NCBI RefSeq assembly: GCF_001540865.1 | Contig: NC_033638.1 | Location: forward strand, 7,630,836 to 7,694,835 | Reading direction: 5' to 3' | Source of the DNA: Ananas comosus | Taxonomy: Eukaryota > Streptophyta > Magnoliopsida > Poales > Bromeliaceae | Length of the DNA: 64,000 nt | Shown here: positions 24,445 to 33,818 of the stretch, piece after piece | Position numbering within the stretch: position 1 is the stretch's first letter | Layout: each line of letters starts with the position of its first letter | The notes under the pieces: model-generated | The model's database searches: none | Seen by the model: the letters and a program-made list of their open reading frames with translations, nothing else | Told to the model about the DNA's origin: nothing | Program-made: the position numbers and the translations under genes

Positions 24445-24557
24445 ACCAGGGCGAGCTTGCGGTACGCGGAGCGGATGTCGGCGCCGGAGGCGTTCTTGCG
24501 GATCCCGAGGAGGGAGTAGTAGCAGGATCCGTTGGATCCGCCCCCGTCGCCGTCCAT
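22060..24557 (-). CDS. Small J-domain (DnaJ-like) protein; exons 2 and 3 contain indels
   Basis: Predicted HSP70 co-chaperone of about 160 residues. Minus-strand exons: 24447-24557 ([20 protein letters not shown], then YRKLAL), 24228-24313, 24064-24135 ([14 protein letters not shown]), 23786-23842 ([19 protein letters not shown]), 22060-22221 ([15 protein letters not shown], ending in TGA). Splice borders are intact. Exon 2 should encode KWHPDRWAK...EAKRRFQ.IQEAYS but is shifted. Against that pattern it lacks one C in the HPD codons, lacks a G before ATCCG, gains a G before TTCCAG and lacks a C before AGGAG, each within a short homopolymer; the net loss of two bases explains its 86-base length. 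Exon 3 reads [11 protein letters not shown] instead of LSDKGKRAMYD, as if two shifts cancel. A 26-G run and a 16-C run lie in adjacent introns. An upstream in-frame ATG at 24644 is an alternative start. It is either a real gene with consensus errors or a young pseudogene. Confidence 0.75.
22932..23287. mobile_element. Mutator-like MITE (family M), copy 2, in J-domain gene intron
   Basis: 356 bases between perfect 9-base direct repeats AAAAAATAT (22923-22931 and 23288-23296). The ends GGAAAAACTTCAAAAAAAAA and TTTTTTAAGTTTTCCC are inverted and match the 19-kb and 46-kb copies. The CCTGTGGTTTCG / CGAAACCACAGG motif occurs in both arms. It lies in the last intron of the minus-strand J-domain gene. 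No coding capacity. Confidence 0.85.
24416..24441 (+). repeat. Poly-G run (26 bases)
   Basis: Twenty-six consecutive G at the start of intron 1 of the J-domain gene, five bases inside its donor site. A 16-base poly-C run is at 23909-23924 in another intron of the same gene. Long G/C homopolymers are uncommon in this AT-rich window and are prone to length error. Confidence 0.9.
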
Positions 24558-25784
24558 CGCCGCGGGATCGAACGGTGGGGATCGCCGCAGGAGCCTCGAT
24601 CGCGATCCCGATGAGGACGCAGAGGAGGAGGAGGGAACTGCCACTGGTTTTGGGCTTATTTACGAAAAGGGGATTCCGCTACGCACGTGGTCTGGTTCAG
24701 GAGGTGGTGTCGTGTCGGGAAACGGCAGTTGAGGTCGACTCGATCCGAGACTTTTGACCTAATTATTTAAAAATAAATTACCACGTGTATATATATATAT
24801 ATATATATATAAAATATTTTTTTTCTAAAATTTAATAAAATTTAATTAGAAAATAATTAATAAGACTAAAGAAAAAAAGACTTTTTGAAAAAATTATTAA
24901 AAATACTATTTCGTAAGAGCTTAATTTTTTTGTGTAGTGCTAGAATGAATTATATAATTATATTATTAGTTTTTGTTAGCAGAAGACGTCCTACGTTATA
25001 TTTGGTTCAGATGCCAGACAAAAATGTAAACTGACAGGTGGAGAAATATCTAATATTATATATATATAATACGTAGACCGAAGTTCTAATTCAATCCAAA
25101 AGCTGAAACGGATATGTAGAGAAAAACACTGACTTCTAAGTTGTATCTAATACGAAACTAATATTCTTTAACAATAGAAATGTGGGTTAAGAATAATAAC
25201 TAGGCATGCTAATCAAATTTTATTTGGAACTAAACGCGTGAAGTTTCAAAATTTCGAGTCACATACTGCTGTTTGAGGACTAAAATAAAACTCATAGCCA
25301 AACAACGCGAGCAGTAGATTACGAGGCCCGACCCGCTCGCATCAAATAAATTGGTCTCGAGCCTAATTCTAAAACTCTTGGCCTAAGCCGGTAAAATTTG
25401 AATAGCTGTCGGGCTCGGTTGGACTGAGCCTTTCTCAGTTGAAGTAAGCCCAACCTCCATAACAAGTTGGAATAAAGTGGTTATATTTGTCGCGTGTTTA
25501 GCCCGGCATCTGGTTCTACTTACAACATCAGCTTTTTGTCTTTGTGAATAACAAAAATAACTCTGTTACCAGCAATTCTCCTTTCTGTTCAAATAATTTG
25601 AAGAATCACAGTGCTTCTAGGAAACTAGTCCAAACAATAATAAAGCAGAGTATCGTCGAGCTCGCTCGCTATCAAAACTATGATATGTTTATTTTATCGA
25701 AACCATCCACTGAGGACTCTCACCAGTTACTGGAAATCAGCATCGCTCGCCTAGCAATGAGAACGGTTGCACGGGGGGTCGACT
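24558..25784. other. J-domain gene upstream region and unassigned spacer
   Basis: 24558-24760 is the GC-rich 5' leader or promoter of the J-domain gene and carries an upstream in-frame ATG. A short TA microsatellite lies at 24787-24811. 25290-25530 has sequence of the CCCGACCCGCTCG / GGGCTCGGTTGG type common in plant retroelement remnants. 25530-25780 is not recognised. No gene seen. Confidence 0.4.
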
Positions 25785-25940
25785 GTGGGCACGATAACTG
25801 GTACACCAGAGATCTGTCCTTCTCAGTCCTCTTGTATTAGGGAAAGGTCCTCTCAATGCTCTACCGCCCGCACCGGATATGGGCCGAACTGTCTCACGAC
25901 GTTCTAAACACAGCTCACGTACCACCTTAATGGGCGAACA
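25785..25940 (-). pseudogene. Plastid-type 23S rRNA fragment inserted in nuclear DNA
   Basis: On the minus strand it reads TGTTCGCCCATTAAGGTGG, then CGTCGTGAGACAGTTCGG, ATATCCGGTG, GCATTGAGAGGACCTTTCCC and CTGGTGTACCAGTTATCGTG. This is the order of the conserved 3' region of bacterial and plastid 23S rRNA, including the segment just before the sarcin-ricin region and beyond. It is about 156 bases with several substitutions. Flanking sequence no longer matches rRNA, so it is a small organelle-derived insert (NUPT; a mitochondrial source is less likely) and not functional. Confidence 0.8.
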
Positions 25941-26182
25941 AAATGGACAGTTCAAGCGATTATTCCGTGTTTGATGTGCACATTTCCGCCTTGATGTCAA
26001 AAATGGGCCTAACTAAAAATGGGCTTCAGCTATGTATTCTTGTTTTTATTTTTCTATTAGTTGATTAGGATTAGGCCTAATTGAGTTCAATTTGGGCCTT
26101 CGTATGTCACATATTGGATTTGGTGGTGCCTAAATAACACACTATTGATCAAAATATAAGTATAATTATGCGCCAGTGCAAC

Positions 26183-26325
26183 CAACCGTCCCTAGAGCAA
26201 GTGGCAAAAGGCTTAGTGGTTGATACTCGAGACTCAAGTTTGAATCCAAGTTGATTCACATTTCTAGCTAAGTTTATTTCTAAATGAAATAAACGAAACG
26301 GGTAGCGTGCTATCTCTCAAAAAAA
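26183..26325 (+). mobile_element. tRNA-derived SINE copy 2 with target-site duplications
   Basis: Flanked by 18-base direct repeats, ATTATGCGCCAGTGCAAC (26165-26182) and ATTATGCTCAAGTGCAAC (26326-26343), two mismatches. The 5' part has an A-box-like AGTGGCAAAAGGCTTAGTGG and a B-box-like GTTTGAATCC. The body contains TTCACATTTCTAGCTAAG and GGGTAGCGTGCTATCTCTC and ends in poly-A. Retroposition is shown by the tail plus the long target duplication. This is the best-preserved plus-strand copy. Confidence 0.9.
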
Positions 26326-27700
26326 ATTATGCTCAAGTGCAACTGCGCTAACTAGAGATTAATCTATTTAGGTATCCAAATTAGTATGTTTATCTTTGTT
26401 GAATGTAAAATATAAAAAATATTGTTCTCAAAAAGCTTTCAATTTTAGATAATCAAAGATTTCATACTATTTTAAAGACGAATTTCAAATCATTATTTTT
26501 TATTATAAAAATATTATTAATACGTAACGAACTGGACGACTAACACTAATAAGTCTAACATTAATAACTCGTTAGACTCCAAACCACCAATCTAAAATAT
26601 TTAAATACAATTATTATTGTTAAATTCTTTGCTTCTAATATAACCCTTTATACCGGATATATGAAATTTTTGGGGCTTTATATTCTCTCCATGCAAGTGT
26701 TATTATTATTTTTCTTCACTCAAGAGTGTAAATTTGAGGCCTCATTTCATATTTCATATATTCGTCAAGCATCGAATAAATCCGTTCTGTTTAGATTCGA
26801 ATTTGGATAAAATTTTTAATATCTGTACCCATTGACATCCTAATTTCACTGTCCTTGCGGCAACTTCCAAAGTTTAGGAAATATACGCTACAAGTGATTG
26901 TTTGTTACTACATAATTAAACTCTTTAGTTGACATTATTACTGATTGGATTCAAATGCAACTCATAAAATAGCTAAACCAACATTATTTTTTTAGAAAAG
27001 TAAACTTACAATCAAGTTACTTAGAAATATTTGTCTAAGGTATGGCACAATGTATGAATTAAAATCCTTTGTAGTCTAAGTTGAGCAACCATTAGTTTTT
27101 TTATTTTTTGAACTAAAATGCAGAAGCGTGAGTTGTCGCATTGACTATGCGATTGAATCTCACAGTTTTTTCACATTTGAGTCCGATTTTGACGACATAA
27201 CCCGCAAAATGCACGATGTCAAGTTCCTGTAACTCACAAGAACAATAGGGTTACGTTTTGAACAAAACAAGCATGCACAAATCCTCCAAAGACAAAAAAA
27301 AAAAGAAGAGATTATTATTTATATTAGAAGAGTTGCACCCATTATTCTTGTTAATATTTAGCTGGCGTGAACTCGTATCGCACGTATTCAATAAACAAGC
27401 ACTGCTACTTATACACTTTCAAAAAAAGTACACACCTTATGTCCCTTATTCAAGAGAAAATATAATCTTTATACTGTTATTTTTAAACAAATATATAATT
27501 TTGAAAACTTTGGAATGAAACAGTGTAATATGTACACCCTCATATGAAGTGCGCGGATAGTTTTTTTAAAAAAAGAAAAAAAAATCCTCCGTATTTTTTT
27601 TACCATGTCCTTTTCTTTTGATTCTGTCAATCTGTATTTTTTTTTTATTTAGTCAATTTTTTTTTTCACAAATAGTCCTAATAAATATATATTTATATAA

Positions 27701-28329
27701 GGCTAAATTATAGAAAACTCTCCTGTAATAATCCATTTTTTTACTTTCCCTCCATGATATTTAAAAAACTACATTTTGCCCTCTTGTAAAATAAAAAATA
27801 TGCACTTCATCCCCTACCATTAGGGTTCCGTTATAAAATATTTTTTTATTCCGAAAATACTCATCCGCCCTCTTCCTTGTTGCTTCGCCTCCTTCCAGCT
27901 CGCCGCCTCACCGCCTCGCCGTCCTCCACTGCCTCGCCCTCGCCCACATCCCCTTCGCCCTCCTCCGCCGCCTCGCTTTCGCCCTCGTTGCCTTTGCCTA
28001 CCTCTCCATCAACACCCATCTCGATTTCCTCCCTACTATCATCGAAATCGAGAGGTGGTGAGGGTGCAGGAGGAGAAGCGGAGCAGGTGGAGAAGGAAAT
28101 GGAGAGATATCGCGGCCGATTGAGGTGGGAATCGCGGCCGATCGAAGGGGCGGCTGAGGAAGATAAGGAAGAAGACGAAAATGGTGATGGGCAAAATGGT
28201 CATTTTACACACCGTAACCTCTCTGTGAACATTTTTCATTTTATAAGGGGACAAAATGTAGGTTTTTAAATGTCATTGAGAGAAAGTAAAAAAACGGGTT
28301 ATTACAGGGAGGTTTTCTGTAATTTAGTT
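27701..28329. mobile_element. Mutator-like element with captured GC-rich segment (Pack-MULE candidate)
   Basis: 629 bases between perfect 9-base direct repeats TTTATATAA (27692-27700 and 28330-28338). Long inverted ends (roughly 90-100 bases) start GGCTAAATTATAGAAAAC at left and end TTTTCTGTAATTTAGTT at right. Between them, about 27866-28200 is sharply GC-rich and codon-like, rich in Ser, Pro and Thr then acidic residues when read forward. Such base composition resembles captured host exon sequence rather than MITE filler. The open frame at 27877-28269 runs into the right inverted repeat, so it is not a normal gene. The donor is not identified. Confidence 0.7.
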
Positions 28330-28625
28330 TTTATATAAATAGCTCTTTTCTTGTCACGCAAGAGTTGAAGTGGTATTTTTAAGTCGAACACGGCGATTCA
28401 ATCACCCTGTTTAAATAAGATATTTTCTTTTATATTTTTTTTTGTCCCTAAGTAAAAAAAAAAAAGAGGATTTGGAGTGTGTATATGAATACGATGATTC
28501 AATCACCGCACTCAACTTAAAAATACAAACGTGACGCTCACGTGGCAAGTAGAGGTCAAATGTTCAAATATAAATTTGTTAAGGTAATTTGTAAAATTTT
28601 TATTTTGGGAGGGGCCTAAATCCCA

Positions 28626-28880
28626 ATCAATTTTGCTCATCGACACGTGTCCCACACAATACACGAGATGTACCAAATTGGTCCGATCTGGACATGCAGC
28701 GGATCCCGGGGGTTCCGGCGGAGAGACTTTTCCCGCCAAAAGCCACCCCTCCTCCCGAAGCGGGCGACAGGCTGGCGACGGCACACGGCATCTGCTGGCG
28801 ACTTCACGACTCTCGAGACAAATCAGAGTGAGGCTGCGAGCACAGAAGGAAAGCTGGCTTGGGTACTTCAAAGTTCAAAA
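28626..28880. other. GC-rich island of unknown nature
   Basis: About 250 bases of high GC (GGATCCCGGGGGTTCCGGCG and similar) in AT-rich surroundings. No splice-linked coding frame or known domain was recognised. It contains ACACGTGT, an ABRE/G-box-like palindrome, near 28644. It could be an orphan promoter, a gene relic or a captured fragment. Confidence 0.3.
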
Positions 28881-29103
28881 TGGTGTCCTTATTAACCCTA
28901 TATAAAAAGTCTGTCAGGGATTGCACGCCTGTAACTAATTTTAATTTGAAGAAAAAAAAAAATTTGTGTGTTTATTTCAGTCTATTAAGTTGGAAAAATA
29001 AAATAAAATATTAATAATTAAAAAAATTTAACTTTTGAATTATTTACTTTTCGCTAAATAAATAATAAATGCCAAAAAAATAGTTCAACAGGTGTAAACA
29101 TAA

Positions 29104-29480
29104 GGGTTAAATGTATTCATGTTCTCGTAAATATAGTAAATTATAAATATATTCTTATAAAATTTAACTTTCATATATTATTTTTCTCTGATTTGTTATC
29201 GTTATAAAACTATTTATATTTTAAGTAAAATGTCAATTTTGTCATCACAAATATATTCCTCAAAAAACTACAATAGTGTAATATAAAAAGAACAAAAATG
29301 TTAAATTATCTCATAAATTAACGAGAGTTAAAAATTTAACTTATGGTTAATTAAAATTTTTTAATAAATTCTAATGGTGGGGATATATTTGAAGATATTG
29401 GGATTTTTATAGGACCAACATATGAAGGTTCAATTTTGTAGAGATATATTTGTAGTTCACTATATTTATAGGGACTTATA
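29104..29480. mobile_element. MITE family F copy 2 (opposite orientation to copy 1)
   Basis: Begins GGGTTAAATGTATTCATGTT and contains GTCAATTTTGTCATCACAAA, the complement of the core at 20378-20758. No coding capacity. The right edge is approximate. Confidence 0.55.
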
Positions 29481-29590
29481 AGAAATTAATTCTAAAAATA
29501 AATTATATTATTTTACTGCAAATACAGAGACAAAGATTTTTTTTTTTCAATAAGTGCCTATTTTCTGTTGTTTTGTTTACAACGAACTAT

Positions 29591-29868
29591 ATTTAATTGA
29601 ACTCAATTTTTTTTAAAAAAAAAATTGTAATTGGCTTCACTCTGGCTAATGACAATTGCATGCAAGTGTAGAACTTTTTTTGATGAAGTAACAAAGAAAA
29701 GTAAATAAACTTTAATTTTAAAGTCTCACTGCTATTTAATTGAACTCAATTTTTTTTAAAAAAAAAATTGTAATTGGCTTCACTCTGGCTAATGACAATT
29801 GCATGCAAGTGTAGAACTTTTTTTGATGAAGTAACAAAGAAAAGTAAATAAACTTTAATTTTAAAGTC
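29591..29868 (+). repeat. Direct tandem duplication, 143-base period
   Basis: The block starting ATTTAATTGAACTCAATT at 29591 is repeated from 29734. By eye the two copies are identical for about 133 bases through ACTTTAATTTTAAAGTC. The last ~10 bases of the first unit (TCACTGCT) are not repeated. No coding content. Such identity implies a recent duplication or an assembly duplication. Confidence 0.9.
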
Positions 29869-30251
29869 CTTATCTTTTTTTATCAAATAAATAGCAGTGA
29901 GAATATTATTACTATTTAAATTTTAGCTTAACTATGACTGTTTGTTCAACCAAATGTGAAGCTCGTGTTGAAATAGGCATTTGAGTGAACTTAATATAAA
30001 AATAATTACTATAATCTTAAAGGCTTAAGCTATAATAAAATAATATTTTAATATTTCATATTCAATATATCTCCTAATTATAGATTCAAAATTTTTCAAT
30101 AGACTTAAGAACACGTAAAACACACATTAACCAGCAAGTAAAAAAAGATTATTGACATTACATATTGATTGATTAAAATTTCTATTAGATGCAATTCTAA
30201 ATAGAGTGTTTGCATTTATTAATATGAGTCTAAACGTTATAATTAAAATTA

Positions 30252-30412
30252 GGAGTAATTGCTTATATATTCTGAAAAGTTCTTGATTTTTTGATTTATC
30301 TCATTTTAGAAGGCTAATAAAATTTCATGACACCAACTTGATACTCTTTAAAATATATGGTACTAGAGTGAGAAAGTACGAAATTACTAGGATGATATTT
30401 GAATTTATTCAA
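30252..30412. mobile_element. Fused remnants of MITE family E and family M
   Basis: 30252-30325 matches the left end of family E (AGGAGTAATTGCTTATATAT ... TTTAGAAGGCTAAT). It then passes directly into the right part of family M (CAACTTGATACTCTTTAAA ... GGATGATATTTGAATTTATT). Probably an insertion or deletion joined the two; alternatively a recombinant element. Confidence 0.5.
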
Positions 30413-30834
30413 AAAAAAAAAGGCCATCTTTCACACCATCAAAGAGACGCAATGGACCAGTCAAAGTTGTAGCCACATTAATAAAAACAATATTGTTATA
30501 ATGATTGTAATTTTAACTGTATATATCTTAATTTTATCAATTATTTGTTTAGGGCTTGTTCGTTTCAATGTAAAAAAGCTACGAAAAACAAAAAATTTGG
30601 GGCCGAAAATATTTTTTCCAGTGTTTAATTTGGTGTAAAATAGTTTTGGGCCAAACATTATTTTACGATTTCTTAAAAAAAAGGGCTTTTTGTTTTCCGC
30701 CTCAAATCTGCAGAAAACGAAAACTGAGACGGAAAAATTGCAGCTCACACGTGTTAAGAGCATCACGGTCCACGAGCTCTCACATAAGGTCATGGACCAT
30801 GTGAGTGGTCCACATTGGACCATTTACCTACACC

Positions 30835-30844
<10 letters not shown>

Positions 30845-30886
<42 letters not shown>
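30845..30886. repeat. (TA)n microsatellite
   Basis: Uninterrupted TA dinucleotides directly left of hairpin element T1. Further TA tracts lie at 31106-31135, 43047-43072 and 43292-43313, each directly adjoining a hairpin element. Confidence 0.95.
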
Positions 30887-30889
<3 letters not shown>

Positions 30890-31102
30890 TAGGGCTAGAA
30901 TACTTTTACAAGTATCACCCAAGTAATACTTGTGTGTTTTTAGCCCTTGGATGGAGAGATGTGAGGTTGAGATGATAGTGGTAGGTGGTGGTAGGTGGAA
31001 TAGTGTTTGATCCAAGAGCTATTTGTAATTAAAAAGTAGATCCAATGGTTAAAAACGTGATAGCAACATGGGGATGATACTTGTAAAAGTATCCTAGATC
31101 AA

Positions 31103-31105
<3 letters not shown>
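30887..31105. mobile_element. Hairpin element T1 in TA microsatellite
   Basis: 219 bases with (TA)n on both sides. Inverted ends of about 35 bases: left GAGTAGGGCTAGAATACTTT, right complement GAGTTGATCTAGGATACTTT, both continuing TACAAGTATCA. No coding capacity. The end motif is shared with T2 and T3. A dinucleotide TA target would be invisible inside the repeat, so the duplication cannot be measured. Confidence 0.75.
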
Positions 31106-31135
<30 letters not shown>

Positions 31136-31138
<3 letters not shown>

Positions 31139-31659
31139 GAGCTAGAATACTATCGATAGTAAACGAGCCGTTTTACTACCGATTTGTTTTCGATGATAGA
31201 GCTTCCAAATTGACGATCGGCTTCGTTAAATATGATCTAAACTATTTAAACTATCTAGAAATCAAATTTCACGTACTTTCGATATTGTTCTTTTATTCAT
31301 CAAGTGAACAGAAAAATAAACGGCTAAAAATGAATATTCTTTAAAAAATAATGATAGGAGTCTTGTAATCAAGATCAAGAGTATAAATCTTGTTTTAAAT
31401 AGTTTAAAGAATTTTCTAACAAAAATTCAATTGATTTAGATATCTTTACGCCGTTAAACGAGAAAACGTCTCTTATCGACCATTAAAATTACAAATTTTA
31501 AAACCCATTGATCATTAGGCAAATGAAATTTAATTTCTAAATACTTCAAGTGGTATAGGTCATGTTCAACGGAGCCGATCGTCAATTTTGAAGCTCTATC
31601 ATCGAAAACAAATAGGTAGTAAAACGGCTCGTTTACTACTGATAGTATTCTAGCTCAAC
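31136..31659. mobile_element. Hairpin element T2, copy 1
   Basis: 524 bases with inverted arms of about 92 bases. Left arm GTTGAGCTAGAATACTATCG ... TTTTCGATGATAGAGCTTCC ... GATCGGCT; the right arm is its near-perfect complement ending GTATTCTAGCTCAAC. (TA)15 lies to the left and a TC/TA/GA tract to the right. A second copy is at 43429-43967. No coding capacity. Confidence 0.85.
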
Positions 31660-31665
31660 TCTCTC

Positions 31666-31676
<11 letters not shown>

Positions 31677-31728
<52 letters not shown>
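31677..31728. repeat. (GA)n microsatellite
   Basis: About 26 GA units between hairpin elements T2 and T3, preceded by TCTCTCTATATATATATA. A second (GA)n of 18 units is at 33551-33586 in the upstream region of the GATL-type gene. Confidence 0.95.
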
Positions 31729-31731
<3 letters not shown>

Positions 31732-32274
31732 GAGTTGTGCTGGTATGCTTATGGAAACACGGAGGCCTCCGTGCTTTCAAGTCGTTTTCGATGTTCGGAT
31801 TTTTGAATCGACGATCGGCTCCGTTAGAGTTGATCTAGAGTATTTAAAGTACCTAGAAAATAAATTTTGCGATTTTTCGATATCATTTACCTAGTGATCG
31901 AAGGAGCTCAAAATTAATAATTTTAACGGCCATGGTGAGCCGGTTGCAAGTTTAACGGTGTAGAAATATCCAAATTATATGAAATTTTGATAGAAAAATT
32001 TTTATACCATATAAAACAAGATCAATAACTTTGATCTAAAATTTTGATGTCATATCATCATATTTTGTAAGATTTTTATTTTCGGCAGTTGATTTTGAGT
32101 CACTTCAATCAATAGGCAAATGATATCGAAAAATCACAAAATTTATTTTCTAGATACTTCAAATACTCTAGATCAAGTCTAACGGAGCGGATCGTCGATT
32201 CGAAAGTCCGAACATCAAAAACAAAATGGAAGCACGGAGCCCTCCGTGCTTTCATAAGCATCCTAGCCGCACTC
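31732..32274. mobile_element. Hairpin element T3
   Basis: 543 bases. The left arm begins GAGTTGTGCTGGTATGCTTA and contains CACGGAGGCCTCCGTGCTTT. The right arm is complementary, ending AAGCATCCTAGCCGCACTC, followed by (TG)n. The interior is recognisably related to T2 (GATCGGCTCCGTTAGAGTTG, CCTAGAAAATAAATTTTGCG). No coding capacity. A degenerate relative is at 44463-44775. Confidence 0.8.
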
Positions 32275-32289
32275 TGTGTGTGTGTGTAT

Positions 32290-33546
32290 AAGAGGGTGAA
32301 AATTTATTATACATCTTTTATATTTTTATTAATTTAAATTATATATTTTTATATAGTATTATATGCAAACTATTTATCATATTATATTAAATATTTATCA
32401 ATTTGTCATATTATATGATTGTGATATATTTAATTCATAAATATAAATTATAATAATATATATATAGCCTAATAATTATTATAAATTATAAATAAATAAT
32501 ATATAGAATACATAATAAAAAAAGTTTTACTTTTTCCTTTCAATCACTAAACCAAACAATTGTAACTAAAAATTAATTTTCTTTTCCTACAAATCAAACA
32601 CTAAAAATCGTAAAATAAATTTTTCACAAAAAATCTTTTTCTATCGAAATTTTGTTTTTTCTAATTTTATGTAGAACCAAATAGCCCTTTAGCATAATCA
32701 GGAGACAAGTATGAATCAAATTTAAAACTTTTTCTTTAATATATTTCAAAAAATAATCAATTTTTTTAAAACAAGTAAAATTACTCAAAATAATATTTTA
32801 ATATTTTATATTTATTAATATATATAATAGTAATAATAATTTTAGATTGCATGAATGGAGGAATTAAAAACCTTAATATGCATTTTGTATCTTAAAGCAT
32901 TCAGTGTGTCGGCGACGCCGCAGCCGCACATCTTCCCCCAGTCGGGGCCTCCGATGCGCTCCACGTGGCGAGCTCTGGGCGTCCGGCCTCAGCGTGCGAG
33001 CCTATGCTGTGGCGCCCAACGTGGCTCCCACTCGCGACACGTCGACGACGCCGGCCTCGCCTCCCAGGGGCAAATCCGTCATTTCGCGCTACAGCTCTAA
33101 CTAATTTTTGAAAAGAAACGGATGCGCATTTGACATAATCCGCAAACAAAAAAATTTAAAAAATGTTACAAAAATATTACATAAAATTGTTTCTTTTTTT
33201 TAGTTATTATTAATATTGTTATTATTATTTCTAAAAGAGGATAATTCGCTTGTATATTCGATAACTTGAGGGGAGGCTAGGAGGGCCAGCTGGGCATTTG
33301 CTCGTGGCCCTTCATCTCCCATTTTTTTTTTTTTTTTTAAAGAAAAAACCATTTATGAAGTTTCTTTGTTATGATTAATGTTTTAAACAAGTAATTACTG
33401 TAGATAATTAAGATTAATGTTGGGTCGATGCTGTTCAGAAGAGCGTAAATATTTGGGAAATAAAAAGCATTTGGATCCGAAGAAGTTATTAGTAGACGTT
33501 TCCGTTGCTACCGCTTCCGCTTCTCTCTTCCTCGCCGCTTCTCTTC

Positions 33547-33588
<42 letters not shown>

Positions 33589-33600
33589 GTTAATAGTAAA
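32290..33600. other. Spacer upstream of GATL-type gene
   Basis: 32290-32860 is A/T-rich. 32500-32690 ends AACCAAATAGCCCTTT, roughly complementary to TAGGGCTTGTTCGTTTCAA at 30550, so the T1-T3 cluster may sit inside an older element. 32895-33100 is a GC-rich island (GTCGGCGACGCCGCAGCCG) without a supported gene. 33480-33600 is CT/GA-rich leader-like DNA. Confidence 0.35.
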
Positions 33601-33818
33601 GAGGAGGAGGAGGAGAGGAGGAGGGTTGGGTGAGGTTACCGCGTGGATTCGTCGCCTCCTCTCTCTCTCTCTCTCTTTCTCCTATGGATTCGCGCTGGGC
33701 TGGCGCTTGACTCAGCTTTTCCTTATGGGCGATTGCGTCGCGTCAAAGGGATCCCATCTCTGAAACCCTAGCCCTCGCTCTTCGGAGATCCCCCCGATTC
33801 CCCCTCCCTCTGCATTAG

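Noticed and set aside
26165..26343. The SINE's tRNA-like head as a functional tRNA gene
   Set aside because: It has box-like motifs but no complete cloverleaf or anticodon arm, and ends in a poly-A tail with target duplications.
27877..28269. 130-codon open frame taken as a gene
   Set aside because: It lies inside a Mutator-like element and its 3' part is the element's inverted repeat; better explained as captured sequence.
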